DNA of 54,384 nucleotides from Mycoemilia scoparia (Eukaryota; Kickxellomycota; Kickxellomycetes; Kickxellales; Kickxellaceae). Both the position numbers and the translations under genes were made by a program. The DNA lies in contig JANBPU010000108.1 of assembly GCA_027575805.1 (NCBI GenBank), forward strand, positions 1-54,384, in the 5' to 3' direction. This document shows positions 29,293 to 40,225 of this stretch, one piece after another; within the stretch, counting starts at the first letter, position 1, and every line of letters begins with the position of its first letter. The notes under the pieces were generated by a model. That model was not told the origin of the DNA, did no database searches, and worked only from the letters and a program-made list of their open reading frames with translations.

Positions 29293-32200
29293 ATGTCGAT
29301 ATACGGCAGCGGGGGTGAAGGAAGCGAAGGAGAAGATGCTGGAAATAACCAGCAGTATCATAAAAAGAAACATCATTATAATGAATCCGAAGATGAACTA
29401 GATGAAGAGGATCTGGCCTTGGTTGAAGAAAATGCAGGATACAAGGTGTCATCTCGTCCAAAAGGAGGTAGATTTCGGAGACTGAAGCGTGGTCGTCAAC
29501 TAGCTGCCGGTAGCGATGAAGATGATGAAGAGCATGATACAGTTGGCAGAGGAGGAAGCGATGATGATGACCAACTTGGGCTTAGAGGTAGTGGCAGCGG
29601 ACGTAATGTCAACAGTGCCCTGTTTGGTGATGACGATGAAGATGATGATGCTGGATATTCTGGTAGACAACAAAGACGTGAAGAAGTCGATGATCTTGGT
29701 CTTTTCGATGAAGATGAAGACGAAGACTTGCCTGAAGCCAATTTACATGGAATTGGCAGACATTCATCTCAGAAAAAAAGAAATGATAAATCAAGATATC
29801 GTGATGATGGACATGGTGACTATGACCAACGTGGCATGGATAACTTTATTGATTATGGCGATGAGGATGAAGAGGGTCAAGAGCCAGGCGCTACTGGTGG
29901 TTATGCTGACGACTATGATCAGCCTGGTTCGTACGGAGATGCCCGTGACCAAGGATATGGTGGTGGTGGCGGCGGCGGTATCAGTAGTGGGTTAGGTGGG
30001 ATCCTTGGCGACATGGCCTATGGGATAGATGAAGATATCCTATATGAGCTATCTGAAATTTTCGGAACAGGCCAAGAATACGAATACGCAATGCGTGCTG
30101 CAAACTCCCATGACGAATATGTCCTACAGTCCAAAACTCTTGAAGAAGTTTTCGAGCCCGGGGAATTGGCTGCTCAAATGATGACTGAACAGGATGAAGA
30201 AATCAGGTTGGCAGATATCCCTGAACGAATGTTGACCAGATCAACTCAACTAAACACTTCACGCAAACTCCAGGAAGACGAAATCACTGATGAGGTGACT
30301 TGGGCCGTAAACTACATAAAAACCCGTCAGGCTTGGGGTATCAAGTGTGGTCCACCTGAAGGCTACTTGCTAGAAACCCATTGTCTGGCTGGTATGCTGG
30401 CTGTGTTCAAATTATTGTCCAGCGAATTCTGTGAAGTTCCATACATTTCCCATCATCGCCGTGACATGTTTGTTACACCATTGGATAGTGGCGAGGAAGA
30501 GAATGAGGATAGGGTTAAGGAATGGCTGAGTGATGATGATCTATGGCTACTTTATGATCTTGATCTACAGTATCGGTCACTTTTACATCGTCGTGAAAAT
30601 GTAAAAAGCACTGTTAAAAAGTTGATGGGCCAAGCCAATAAGAGAAATGATCCAACCCATATCCTATCGGATATCGAAGACAACGATGACGATGGGGGGC
30701 AGGGCAAGTCGGTATATCCAAATCTATTAAAAGATGGACACCAAGAGTATATCAATGGTATGCTGGAATCTTCAACTTGTATAGAAGAGGCCAACGATAT
30801 AATGCAATGGATTCAGGTTGAATATTTCCAAGAACTAATCCAAATAAGTAACAGACATGGTGAATCTAAAAAGGGAATCAACAAAAGGCCATCAACTACA
30901 ACATCCATTTGGGAAACTGCCAAACGCAATGATATCGATAAATTTATCCAGGAAAATTTGGGAATCACACCAAGACAGTTTGGAGAAACCCTCAACAATA
31001 TTAACCAGCATTATGTTGATGACCATAGTCGACTTGATAAACCAGAAAAGGTTGCCGAAGGGTATTTGACTCGTGAATTTCCTAATCCCAAGATGGTCAT
31101 CAAGGTTGCAACTGCCTATTTGGCCCAAATGTTGGCACTTGATCCTCATGTAAAGAGATATGTCAGGGCCCATTTCCATGCACATGCGCACATCTGGGTG
31201 TGGCCAACTAAGCGGGGTAAAGTCGAGATTAGCCATAATGAGCATCCGTACTTTGCATTCAAATATCTTCGCCCTAAACCAGTAGCCGAGTTTGCCAATT
31301 CTTCACAGATTCTAAAGATTCTAAAGGCTGAGAGCGAAGGATTGGTTAGAGTTGGGGTTGGATTGTCGGATGTTGAAAAGGCGCCTAGATTTGAAAAGAG
31401 CGATGAGGAGATTTGGAAGCTTGAACAAAGAGCCATTGTAGATGAATTTGCTAGTGAAATGGAACGTATGATACAATCTGATGCTGTGCATGAGTCTGCC
31501 GAGGCTTGGAACTTGCTGAGAGGCAATGGTGTTAGGATAGCACTTGATGAACATCTTTTGCCAGCAGCTTCGCGTTGGGTGCTGGGAAAATTGAAATCCG
31601 AGGCTGAGCTTTATATTGCCCGGCATTGTCAAAGCGAACTCGAGAAAAGGATCGATGTTCAGCCCGCCCTTAGTAACAGGATGCAGGAAAAGGATATTCC
31701 AAGGGTTGTTGCAGTTGTTGGTGGTGGCTTTGCTCCAAGCTCAAGAGGCGCTTTGCGCATTATGTATGTTGACGACCAGGGTAGGTATGTCGAACACTTT
31801 ACTGCTGATACTTTGCGTCTAAAGCCCGATCCTATGGAAAGCGAGAATCCATCCTCAGCTATTTATGGAATGGATGCCCAGCCTATTTCAAAGGGTGATG
31901 GTGTACCTGAATTTTTCGAGCTGCTTGAAAAGTATCAGCCTGATATTGTCGCTGTCTCTGGGTTGGCTCCACAGACTATGAGGTTACTCGATGACGTCAG
32001 GGAAGTGGTTAGAAAATACTGTAGTCGGTCAAATGACGATATTCTGGTTACCATGGTTAATGATGAGGCAGCCCGTTTGTATTGGACTTCAGAGAAGGCC
32101 AAAGCCGAGTTCCCATACCTTAAAAATGAAGAACGATATGCTATATCAGTGGCTCGTAGTATCCAGAGTCCCTTGAGAGAGTATGCAGCCTTGGGGCTCG

Positions 32201-34125
32201 ATGGATTGGCGACACTGATCATGCATCCTGATCAAAAGCTCCTTCCGACTGAGCTCTTGAAGTCTTATCTTGAACGCGCGCTTGTTAAAATTGTCAACCA
32301 GGTTGGTGTTGATATCAATGCAGCTGCAAAGTATGAGCACCACCAACACCTGTTGCAGTATGTTTGCGGCCTTGGTCCACGTAAAGCCAAGGTGCTGGTC
32401 AATAAGATCAAAAACCTACCTAACCATATGCTTGACTCTAGAAGTGACTTGATCCGAGAGGGCATCATGACTCGAACGGTATTTATCAACAGTGCCTCGT
32501 TTTTGCAGATCCTTCCTCAGGGCATTGATGTGCTTGATACCACTCGAATTCACCCTGAAGACTATGAGCTGGCACGCAAGATGGCTACTGATGCCTTGGA
32601 TATTGAAGATGATGACGAGGACGATGATATTGGGTACAGAGGTCACGGTGGTGGTCCCTCTCGACATGTTGATGCCCTGCTGCGTGGGGATACATACCGA
32701 CTCGATGACCTTATCCTTACAGAATACAACAGAGAACTTGAGCGCATGCTGCATGTCCCCAAGCTAGAGTCGCTGAAGTTTATCAAGCGTGAGCTAAAGA
32801 ACCCCAACTATGAAAAGAGACGCAAGTATGTCCCACCCGGTGACCAGGAGATATTTGATATGCTAACTGGCGAGAAGTCCAAGGAAACCCTAAAAGATGA
32901 TGGAACCACTTTGGTTGCTGTCAGCATCCAGCGTGTTCTTCCACGCTTTGCTATTGGAACACTCGATTCTGGCGTTGAGGCATTCATTGGCATTTCCAAT
33001 ATTAGTGAGCAGCGAATCGATTCAGTGACAGATATCTTGTCAGCTGGGCAATCTGTTGCTGGTGTGATCAAAGCAGTCAACTACCAAAAGCTCAGTGTTG
33101 ATGTGTCGATCCTGGATTCTGATGTAACTATAGCCAAGGAGGAGCATATCAGACAACAGAATGAAATATCACTTAGTTCTATTGACACATACTTTGATTT
33201 GGATGCCGAAAAGCAGGACCGTGAACTTAGAAAAGCAAAATCCCGCATATCACAAGGCAGACTTAGACAGATCCAGCATCCTTGGTTTAAAGCTATGAAC
33301 AGCGTGCAGGCAGAGGCATACCTTGCTGATCGTCCTCGTGGAAGCTATGTTATCAGGTCATCATCAAGGGGAATGGACCATATTGCGATCACATGGAAAG
33401 TTGGCGAGGGAATCTTCCAGCATCTCGATGTCGTTGAGAAGGATAAACCAAACGAAATGGCAGTTGGACGTATACTGAATATTGGTAAGAGCAAGTTCTC
33501 TGATCTTGATGAGTTGGCTGCACTCCACATCGATCCAGTCTCGCACAAAATTGATGAAGCAAGGCGTCATCCAAAGTTCTATGATCCTATAAAAGACCTT
33601 TTGAGTTCTGGTATTGTTCTGGACCCACCATCAAATAATAAAGAGGCGGCGGCTGCTCGTGTTGAAAGGCTCCAAGAACAGATTAAGGAGCATTTGGACG
33701 CCCTTAGCAATAGCACGGGAAGAGGGGCTTACTGTCTGTGCTATTCGTATAAACATCCAGGATCATTGCAGATTGTTTTCAAATCCACGCCCAGATCACG
33801 AAATATTTCGCATCGGACTGTCAGGGTATTGCCTGACGCATATCTGCTAGATGATAAGCATAGGCATCCTACAGTGGATTCGTTGATTAATGGATTCAAG
33901 ACCATTCAGATGAAGGCTGGAGAAAATAGGAATCCAAGTAGAAGCAGCAATGGTGGACCTCCCAATGTTGCTCCTGATGGTGGCAGTAGTGGCCATCATC
34001 GTCACCCCCCACCTCCCCCGCCTTCATCTGGTTCACAATCGCGGCCTTCTAAATATCATAGCGCTGATGGATCTAGTAAAGGAAGGGGCTCTAGTAGATT
34101 TGCCGCCACAACCCCAAGATACTAA
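29293..34125 (+). CDS. SPT6: Spt6, histone chaperone and transcription elongation factor
   Basis: An intronless 1610-residue frame from the ATG at 29293. It shows the full Spt6 order. Residues 1-230 are acidic (EDELDEEDLALVEENAGYKV) and bind histones and Spn1. The helical core follows. A YqgF-like RNase H fold starts near 803 (VVAVVGGGFAPSSRGALRI). A helix-hairpin-helix lies near 1012-1050 (LLQYVCGLGPRKAKVLVNKI), and an S1 domain near 1204-1285 (VLPRFAIGTLDSGVEAFIGI). Tandem SH2 domains lie near 1328-1545; the first has GSYVIRSSSRGMDHIAITWK with the phospho-binding Arg. The Gly/Ser/Pro-rich tail has a run of six Pro. Spt6 travels with RNA polymerase II, restores nucleosomes and couples to 3' processing. 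Size and domain content are normal. Confidence 0.97.
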   Translation: MSIYGSGGEGSEGEDAGNNQQYHKKKHHYNESEDELDEEDLALVEENAGYKVSSRPKGGRFRRLKRGRQLAAGSDEDDEEHDTVGRGGSDDDDQLGLRGSGSGRNVNSALFGDDDEDDDAGYSGRQQRREEVDDLGLFDEDEDEDLPEANLHGIGRHSSQKKRNDKSRYRDDGHGDYDQRGMDNFIDYGDEDEEGQEPGATGGYADDYDQPGSYGDARDQGYGGGGGGGISSGLGGILGDMAYGIDEDILYELSEIFGTGQEYEYAMRAANSHDEYVLQSKTLEEVFEPGELAAQMMTEQDEEIRLADIPERMLTRSTQLNTSRKLQEDEITDEVTWAVNYIKTRQAWGIKCGPPEGYLLETHCLAGMLAVFKLLSSEFCEVPYISHHRRDMFVTPLDSGEEENEDRVKEWLSDDDLWLLYDLDLQYRSLLHRRENVKSTVKKLMGQANKRNDPTHILSDIEDNDDDGGQGKSVYPNLLKDGHQEYINGMLESSTCIEEANDIMQWIQVEYFQELIQISNRHGESKKGINKRPSTTTSIWETAKRNDIDKFIQENLGITPRQFGETLNNINQHYVDDHSRLDKPEKVAEGYLTREFPNPKMVIKVATAYLAQMLALDPHVKRYVRAHFHAHAHIWVWPTKRGKVEISHNEHPYFAFKYLRPKPVAEFANSSQILKILKAESEGLVRVGVGLSDVEKAPRFEKSDEEIWKLEQRAIVDEFASEMERMIQSDAVHESAEAWNLLRGNGVRIALDEHLLPAASRWVLGKLKSEAELYIARHCQSELEKRIDVQPALSNRMQEKDIPRVVAVVGGGFAPSSRGALRIMYVDDQGRYVEHFTADTLRLKPDPMESENPSSAIYGMDAQPISKGDGVPEFFELLEKYQPDIVAVSGLAPQTMRLLDDVREVVRKYCSRSNDDILVTMVNDEAARLYWTSEKAKAEFPYLKNEERYAISVARSIQSPLREYAALGLDGLATLIMHPDQKLLPTELLKSYLERALVKIVNQVGVDINAAAKYEHHQHLLQYVCGLGPRKAKVLVNKIKNLPNHMLDSRSDLIREGIMTRTVFINSASFLQILPQGIDVLDTTRIHPEDYELARKMATDALDIEDDDEDDDIGYRGHGGGPSRHVDALLRGDTYRLDDLILTEYNRELERMLHVPKLESLKFIKRELKNPNYEKRRKYVPPGDQEIFDMLTGEKSKETLKDDGTTLVAVSIQRVLPRFAIGTLDSGVEAFIGISNISEQRIDSVTDILSAGQSVAGVIKAVNYQKLSVDVSILDSDVTIAKEEHIRQQNEISLSSIDTYFDLDAEKQDRELRKAKSRISQGRLRQIQHPWFKAMNSVQAEAYLADRPRGSYVIRSSSRGMDHIAITWKVGEGIFQHLDVVEKDKPNEMAVGRILNIGKSKFSDLDELAALHIDPVSHKIDEARRHPKFYDPIKDLLSSGIVLDPPSNNKEAAAARVERLQEQIKEHLDALSNSTGRGAYCLCYSYKHPGSLQIVFKSTPRSRNISHRTVRVLPDAYLLDDKHRHPTVDSLINGFKTIQMKAGENRNPSRSSNGGPPNVAPDGGSSGHHRHPPPPPPSSGSQSRPSKYHSADGSSKGRGSSRFAATTPRY

Positions 34126-34672
34126 AAGCATCTTATATATACTCTCCCTACAAACTGAAGATGTCTACAACAGAAACAGGCATTTTAAGGATTTAGCTTT
34201 TATCTCTATCTTTTTTATACATATACACATGGCAGATAATTTTTGAAGGGTGCTTCAAACATTATGATCCATATTGCAATTTGCTTTTAACAACTGAAGC
34301 TTATTTCAAATATAACTCAATAGCCAGTACACTAATAGAAGGTATTGATAGCCATCATCAGCATGGTTACGATAAAATGACCGAGTCTTCCAATTGGCCT
34401 TTTTTTTGTTTGCGATAGCTCTTTGGTGATGATTAAAATAGAACCAAAAATGTAAATATTCGTCAAAGATCAACACCACTCTAATCTCACGCTTGGCCTG
34501 CTCATTTTGGCGTTTTTGGTTGTCTGCTGGCATCCTTCCTTTTTTCTTTCAAAACCAACCCTTGCTCTAAAAAACAGCCTTATTGTTATTATTACGCGCT
34601 GCTTTGCCAGACACACTATACCAGCCCCTCTATTATATATACTTACTTTCTGGAATTAAACAAATACAATAC
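34126..34672. other. intergenic SPT6/RSC9-like
   Basis: 0.55 kb between two plus-strand genes. It holds a minimal MITE-like hairpin (34226-34277) in the likely SPT6 3' UTR. No other gene or signal is supported. Confidence 0.4.
34226..34277. mobile_element. MITE-like element, family 1, minimal hairpin copy
   Basis: Left ACATGGCAGATAATTTTTGA followed by AGGGTGC; the right end on the opposite strand reads CAATATGGATCATAATGTTTGA. The element seems reduced to its two terminal repeats, about 50 bp, starting about 100 bp after the SPT6 stop codon. Confidence 0.5.
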
Positions 34673-37600
34673 ATGCAGGCAGCTCGCCAGATTCAGTCGG
34701 GCTTGAATGGCGGTGGCGGCTATTCGGCCATGTCGTCACCCGGTCGCCCTATGATGCCTCCACAGCAGCTTACAACATCGCGAATGGCAATAAACAATTC
34801 CATAGGGGCCACTGCTGGCGCAATTGTCCCAAGGCCTCAGTATCATACACAAAAAACCACACCGCCACAGCCACCAGCAACAAACACGTCAAACACGCTT
34901 ATTATGCACGAAGAATTTGACCATTACCTTTACGGTGGATACCAAAATCGACTAACCCTGGCACTTCGTTCAGGCCTCCCCAACGAAATAGACTGGGCCT
35001 GCCACAAACTTGTGCGTGTTTCCCATGGATGCCCAGAAAACTACGATGTACTGGGAAATTGCCCTTTGCTTGTTGAGGCTATTATTGAAACCATTGGGAA
35101 ATGTCGAGCTACGATACGATCAATCAATGCCAGCGAAGCACTAGATTCCCAGATTAATACCAATAATAATAATAATAATAACAATAATGGGAATAGCAGT
35201 AGTAGCAGTATTGATATGTACACGGAAAGACTAAAACGCTCATCTAAAAAACAAGTTGCTCACGATAGAGCCTGTATGCTAATGCTGTCTTTACGTAATT
35301 TCTGCCATTTGGGACTGACTGCACGTAAAGTTGTTGCCGACCCGAGAGTAACCGAAGAACTCTTACAATGGCTGCAGTCATCAAACAGCATCAACTATAA
35401 TGCTGTGATAGCCGATGCTGAAATGACTCTGTATTGTTTAGATGTATTTGAAGCTCTATGTCCATTCTACCAGCCCATTGTATTAGCCCAACTAATACAT
35501 CCCAATGTCAGCTCAGATTCCAGAAACCCGTCTCGTTCGGCATCGTGGCCATATTCTGTGGATCCCAAGATTACTTCCAACAAGCAGCTTCGAATTATGC
35601 TCAGAGAAATTGCCAATACACCCCGCTCCATCGGGGTTAGATTGTGGAAGGCTCTGGCCAATCTGTTTTTGTATTCCAATGATCGGGGTGTTCAGGTTGG
35701 CGCAATGTACAGCATCGCGTTGATTATATTTACCAACCCACAGCTGACCAAACATCTACTTCCACTCCCCCTCGATAACAACAAAAACCATAGCAATGGT
35801 AGCGAAACCTCCTTCCCCAGCCGGACATTTGGCGCGGCTATTGCACAAAAATGCTCACAGTATGTCATGGTCAATGATCTCGAATTGTCGTACTATAGTC
35901 TTGATTTGTTGGGTGAGATTGTAAGACTTGATATGGAACTTCGGACTCAGGGCTTGAAAAAGAGTGCTATTAAACATAAGCCCCGAAAAAGAAGACTGCA
36001 TAGTAGTAACGATAGGCCGGTGATTGAACATACATGGAATGTTGCTCCTGGAAGCGACCATGAGAAATCTTCGTCTAGATCCGACAATGACTCGTCATTG
36101 AAGCTCAAGGAAATTCCTAGTATTTTGCCAAATGGCTTAACTAGTCTGATGGTTTCTCTTGGTATCCAGTGGGAACAGTTGCTTCCTGAACAAGTCATTG
36201 CTTCTGCCAAATCAAGATATGTGCCCCCACCGGCAGCACCACTAGCATCGTCGAAACAGCAGCAGCAACAACAAACTGGCGGGGGTCCGCCAAAGCCTGG
36301 GACTAGTGGTCCGGGAGGAGCAGCAGCAACTTCAAATGGTCCAGGAAAACCCGATGCACAAAACCGCCCCACCGAGGCCGAATTGCGCGAGGCCTGTACC
36401 TGGGTGCTAATGAACTACGAGGCCACAAATGTCCCTACTGATGTAGCCGTTATGACCGACATGTTCCAACGCTACACAGTTGCCAAGCGTGCCCAAACAG
36501 TCCCCCACATTGGACGTGCTCTGTTTATGCATGAAATGTTCCAAGTCGTCAAGGCAGTTTTCCCCAAAGCCACTTGCCAAAATGTATCAGCTCCGAATCA
36601 ACCAGGTGCCACTACAATTCTCGTCCGTGGTATTAAACAAAAGAATCCAAAAATTCTTCCCATAGTGGCAATACCGGTTGAGCAGGGTCAAACCACTACT
36701 GCTGGCTCTCAGTCTGTAAATAAATCTCAGCAAGCCGGTGATGGGGCCACGGGTCCGCAAAAGCCTAATCATTGCCAATGGCTTGGCTGTGACTACAAAT
36801 TTACTTCGGAAACTGACGCCAAATCGCATTTAACTACAGTTCATATACCTAAAGATAGACTGGAAGGTGGATGGACTTGCCTGTGGGGTGGCTGTAAGAG
36901 GTTTGCAAAGAAGCAAGCAGTCGCTGGTACAGATTCCACAGCCGACAACCTGGATACTGAACCGTCTAGACTGGAAACATATAGGCATTGTCTTACACAT
37001 GGTCCATTCTATAAATCAACTGGACAAACTCCACCGCCACCACAGCATCAAGATACTCCTAAGCCAAATGATGGGAGTCACACTCCAAAGACTCCAGCAA
37101 GCAACCAAGAAGGTACACCCAAAGAAAAGGCTAGTGTTGTTGCTGCTGATGATAATGCTATGGATGTTGAGCCTGAAGATGATCCAGATACCCCTTCTAT
37201 TGGAGCAGTTAGTAGCAATGGTACCCCAATGATAGCAAATAGCGGTAACCCAAGCAGAGCTGACACGCCGGCTTCAACTAGCCAACCAGCTACTATTACA
37301 TCACCAGCATCTGCCAAGCCATTATCCTCACCAAATCCTGGAAATCAAGGCATCAATGCAAAGAACACACCACCACCTGCTGTTGCTGCTACTGCATCAC
37401 CATCAGGATCTGTATCTACACATCAACCAAAAGACAATATCTCATCAACAACTGAAAAGGTTCCTGATCCATCACAACAATCACAACCCCAAGAAGCGTC
37501 ATTACCAACAAAACAAGAAAAGATGTTTTGGGAACTCTCTGCCAACGAATTACCATGGGAATGGCCAATTCGGTTACGCCAACCAGCTCAAATCCACGAA

Positions 37601-37864
37601 AACATTGGCAAAACCATGAGCATCCTAACTCGTCTAGCACAATGGGACGAAGCATTGAGTCAAAGAGTTGAAGATATTCATAAAAAGTATTATGAAAAGA
37701 ACCAAAAAGAACGAGCTCGAGTAGTTGGCTATGACAACTCGTCTTCGTCAACGATGTTGCTTAATAGGTTGGCAGCATTGGCTGACCAAAGACCAACATT
37801 GGCTGAATTTGCGTTCCGTGTTGCAGCAATGGTTAAAGATGATGACAGCGATGACTACTATTAG
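34673..37864 (+). CDS. RSC9: RSC9/ARID2-like chromatin-remodelling subunit (RFX domain, C2H2 fingers)
   Basis: An intronless frame; the ATG at 34673 gives 1063 residues (the open frame continues 30 codons upstream only through a TTG start). The N-terminal half is an armadillo-like helical region, opening with EEFDHYLYGGYQNRLTLALR and including CMLMLSLRNFCHLGLTARKV. An RFX-type winged-helix DNA-binding domain lies at about 566-640 (ELREACTWVLMNYEATNVP, GRALFMHEMFQVVKAVFP). C2H2-type fingers follow at about 701-780 (CQWLGCDYKFTSETDAKSHL; CLWGGCKRF with YRHCLTHG). A Pro/Ser/Thr-rich linker and a conserved C-terminal helical segment (WELSANELPWEWPIRLRQP) close the protein. This is the order of the Rsc9/ARID2 family of RSC/PBAF remodellers. 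No ARID domain is visible, as in yeast Rsc9 (581 residues). Confidence 0.86.
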   Translation: MQAARQIQSGLNGGGGYSAMSSPGRPMMPPQQLTTSRMAINNSIGATAGAIVPRPQYHTQKTTPPQPPATNTSNTLIMHEEFDHYLYGGYQNRLTLALRSGLPNEIDWACHKLVRVSHGCPENYDVLGNCPLLVEAIIETIGKCRATIRSINASEALDSQINTNNNNNNNNNGNSSSSSIDMYTERLKRSSKKQVAHDRACMLMLSLRNFCHLGLTARKVVADPRVTEELLQWLQSSNSINYNAVIADAEMTLYCLDVFEALCPFYQPIVLAQLIHPNVSSDSRNPSRSASWPYSVDPKITSNKQLRIMLREIANTPRSIGVRLWKALANLFLYSNDRGVQVGAMYSIALIIFTNPQLTKHLLPLPLDNNKNHSNGSETSFPSRTFGAAIAQKCSQYVMVNDLELSYYSLDLLGEIVRLDMELRTQGLKKSAIKHKPRKRRLHSSNDRPVIEHTWNVAPGSDHEKSSSRSDNDSSLKLKEIPSILPNGLTSLMVSLGIQWEQLLPEQVIASAKSRYVPPPAAPLASSKQQQQQQTGGGPPKPGTSGPGGAAATSNGPGKPDAQNRPTEAELREACTWVLMNYEATNVPTDVAVMTDMFQRYTVAKRAQTVPHIGRALFMHEMFQVVKAVFPKATCQNVSAPNQPGATTILVRGIKQKNPKILPIVAIPVEQGQTTTAGSQSVNKSQQAGDGATGPQKPNHCQWLGCDYKFTSETDAKSHLTTVHIPKDRLEGGWTCLWGGCKRFAKKQAVAGTDSTADNLDTEPSRLETYRHCLTHGPFYKSTGQTPPPPQHQDTPKPNDGSHTPKTPASNQEGTPKEKASVVAADDNAMDVEPEDDPDTPSIGAVSSNGTPMIANSGNPSRADTPASTSQPATITSPASAKPLSSPNPGNQGINAKNTPPPAVAATASPSGSVSTHQPKDNISSTTEKVPDPSQQSQPQEASLPTKQEKMFWELSANELPWEWPIRLRQPAQIHENIGKTMSILTRLAQWDEALSQRVEDIHKKYYEKNQKERARVVGYDNSSSSTMLLNRLAALADQRPTLAEFAFRVAAMVKDDDSDDYY

Positions 37865-38119
37865 TTTTTTATTGTTTGTTTATTTTTGATAAATGTAAAT
37901 TGATTGAAGCTATATTTATTTTTAGGGTTGATGAGGATGAGAGAATTATTATACGATTGGACATTTTATTTCATTTGTTGTTGTTTTTATTATTATTATT
38001 ATTATTATAAAGTATTTTTATAAATGAATGAATAAAACCTGAAAGCACAAATTATAAAATTATTGAAAAGTAAAACCAAAGACACGCAACATACTAAACT
38101 AAGAGAGAGGGGGTGGGGG
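37865..38119. terminator. shared 3' region of convergent RSC9 and dynein intermediate chain genes
   Basis: 255 bp between converging stop codons. It has an ATT repeat (about 37988-38008), AATAAA at 38031 on the plus strand, and T-rich and A-rich runs that could provide cleavage and polyadenylation signals for both genes. The role is inferred from position. Confidence 0.4.
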
Positions 38120-39831
38120 TTAATCAGCAAACTGCAAAGATGAACCGCCAACATTCTTTGAGTCTGATGAAGCAGCTAACCTGGCCAAAGTTTTCGAAAA
38201 CCTGGTAAAGTCGTCTCTACTGGGTACGGCCAATTCTCCAACATCATATACAAATGTCTGCCCGCCAACAGACCCAACAGCGACTTTTTGGCCGTTATTG
38301 TTCCAAGCCAACTTATTAAGGCCCCTGCTGCCTCCATTGGGCGCCACCACTGAATGAGTAGGTACCTCAGTATCACTATTCAAGTTCCAGAACCCAAATT
38401 TACCACTACCATCAACTGTACCAAACACAGCTGGATGAGTAGGCGACCATTTAACATCATAGACATAATCATCAAATGAATCGAATGAATAAAGTGGCAA
38501 GATCTCATTAACAGTTCCCGTAGTTGAAGTAGGTTTAGCAGCCGGTCTAGCTCTCCACAGCTTGGTAGTCCAATCAAACGACGAGGTCAAAAACAAATCC
38601 GTAAAATCCGACGTACCACAGACTGGATGGAACTGTAATCCCGAAATTGGAGCTGCATGTCCCGTATATGCATCAAATGGGTTGAGTCCGGTTTTACTAC
38701 CAGCCCGATCGTACCTATTTGCCTGATAGGCTTTACCTTCATCAGTACCAATCCAGAATCCCACAGTCTCACTATCAGGGAAATCCAAAGAAGTGATGGC
38801 GACTTCGTCGGTTCTTCCGTGATTGGGATGGGTTAATTCCAAAACTTCTTGGGGTTGCGTCAACATATCAAGTTGCCAAGTACAAACCAAACCATCTGTT
38901 GATGCACTAATGAGCTGGTGAGCATTCCTAGTACCAACGATTTTTAATGAATAAATTGGGTGGGTATGTCCACCGCTGCCACTGCTACCACCCGAAGAGG
39001 ATGATGTGGTAGCAGCTGATGTTAGTGGGGTTTTAAGTTGAGGCTGAGATTTTCCACGAGTATCCCACAAAAGGATTTGGCCTGAATAGGTACCGCCCAC
39101 GAGAATATTAGGATTAAATTCCGAAAACACGATCTTTAGGACATCAGATTGCTGGGACTCGAACACAAACTCGGGCCGGTCCTTGAGATGTTCATTCCAG
39201 ATACATACTAATCCATCAGGTTCATGAGGAGCTCTGGGATTACTATTATAAGAAGTAGCCACCAATTCGGAAAATTTAGGCGACCAGCAAATATCCGTAA
39301 CAGATCTACCCTTATTGAATTTTTCTGAATAAAATGTTCTATTCAACTTGATTTTTTCTCTAGCCCCCAAACCACCTTCCTGAGAGGCGTCATCGCCATC
39401 TTTGGAAAGTGATAAACTGTAGTCAACCATGAAATCATAATCCTCATCCAACGCTCTTTCTACGATTTTAGCCGACTTTTCGAAGAATTCCCCAAAATGA
39501 CCGGAATTTACGATACTTTTCTGTTCTTCTTCACTGAGCAATTTGATTTCGGCTTCTTTGGCCTTGATTTCGGCTTCAAGACGTGCTTCTTCTTCTTGCT
39601 GTTGTTTACGAATACGTTCATCTTCTTCGCGAATTGCTTGGATTCGCTTTTCTACTTCTTCCTCGGTTAATAGACTTGAAGCGCCTTCTTCATCTTCATC
39701 GCCTTCGAGAGGTAGGGTTTGGACTTCTTTACTGTAATATACTTTTTCTTTTGGTGGAACGTCTATTACTACTAAATCGGATGTTTGGAGTTCTGGTAAA
39801 ACTCTAGAAGTAGTAGCAGTGGTAGTGGTGG

Positions 39832-39864
<33 letters not shown>

Positions 39865-40225
39865 CTGTAGGTGATGCTGCTAATCCTCTATCATCAATCC
39901 CAGTACCAACCATAGTATCTAACGAACTACCATCTGTACTGGCTGCTGACATACTTCTTGCCCCTTGGGCTCTAGTAAATGTAGTTGGACGACCAACCAA
40001 TGAAGAAACCAAACTATCTACATCATGTCTAGAAGTCGCTGTCGCTGCAGATGTCCTACCACTACCTGCAGCAGCTCCTGGCGTTCCGGCTGCAGTGGCA
40101 GTGCCAGCACCAGTGAGTCTTGGATTTAATGACTCTTGTAATCCCCGTCGGCGATTTTCTCTGGCTCGACGAAGTTCGGCCAATTTGGCTTTTTTTAGTT
40201 CAAGTTCAGTTTGTCTATTCGACAT
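38120..40225 (-). CDS. cytoplasmic dynein intermediate chain
   Basis: An intronless frame of 701 residues. The N-terminus (TELELKKAKLAELRRARENR) is the charged coiled coil that binds dynactin p150 and NudE. It is followed by a low-complexity region with a poly-Gln run encoded by the TTG repeat at 39833-39863. VVIDVPPKEKVYYSKEVQTL corresponds to the conserved light-chain-binding stretch of dynein intermediate chains, with VQT in place of TQT. The C-terminal half is a WD40 propeller: VTDICWSPKFSELVATSYN, DGLVCIWN, ILVGGTYSGQILLWDTRGKS and FFLTSSFDWTTKLW-type blades. It links dynein heavy chains to cargo and dynactin. Fungal equivalents include Pac11. The start is supported by the conserved first coiled coil. 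Confidence 0.93.
39833..39863. repeat. (TTG)n coding microsatellite (poly-Gln)
   Basis: About ten TTG units, read as CAA (Gln) on the minus strand, within the disordered N-terminal part of the dynein intermediate chain. Confidence 0.9.
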
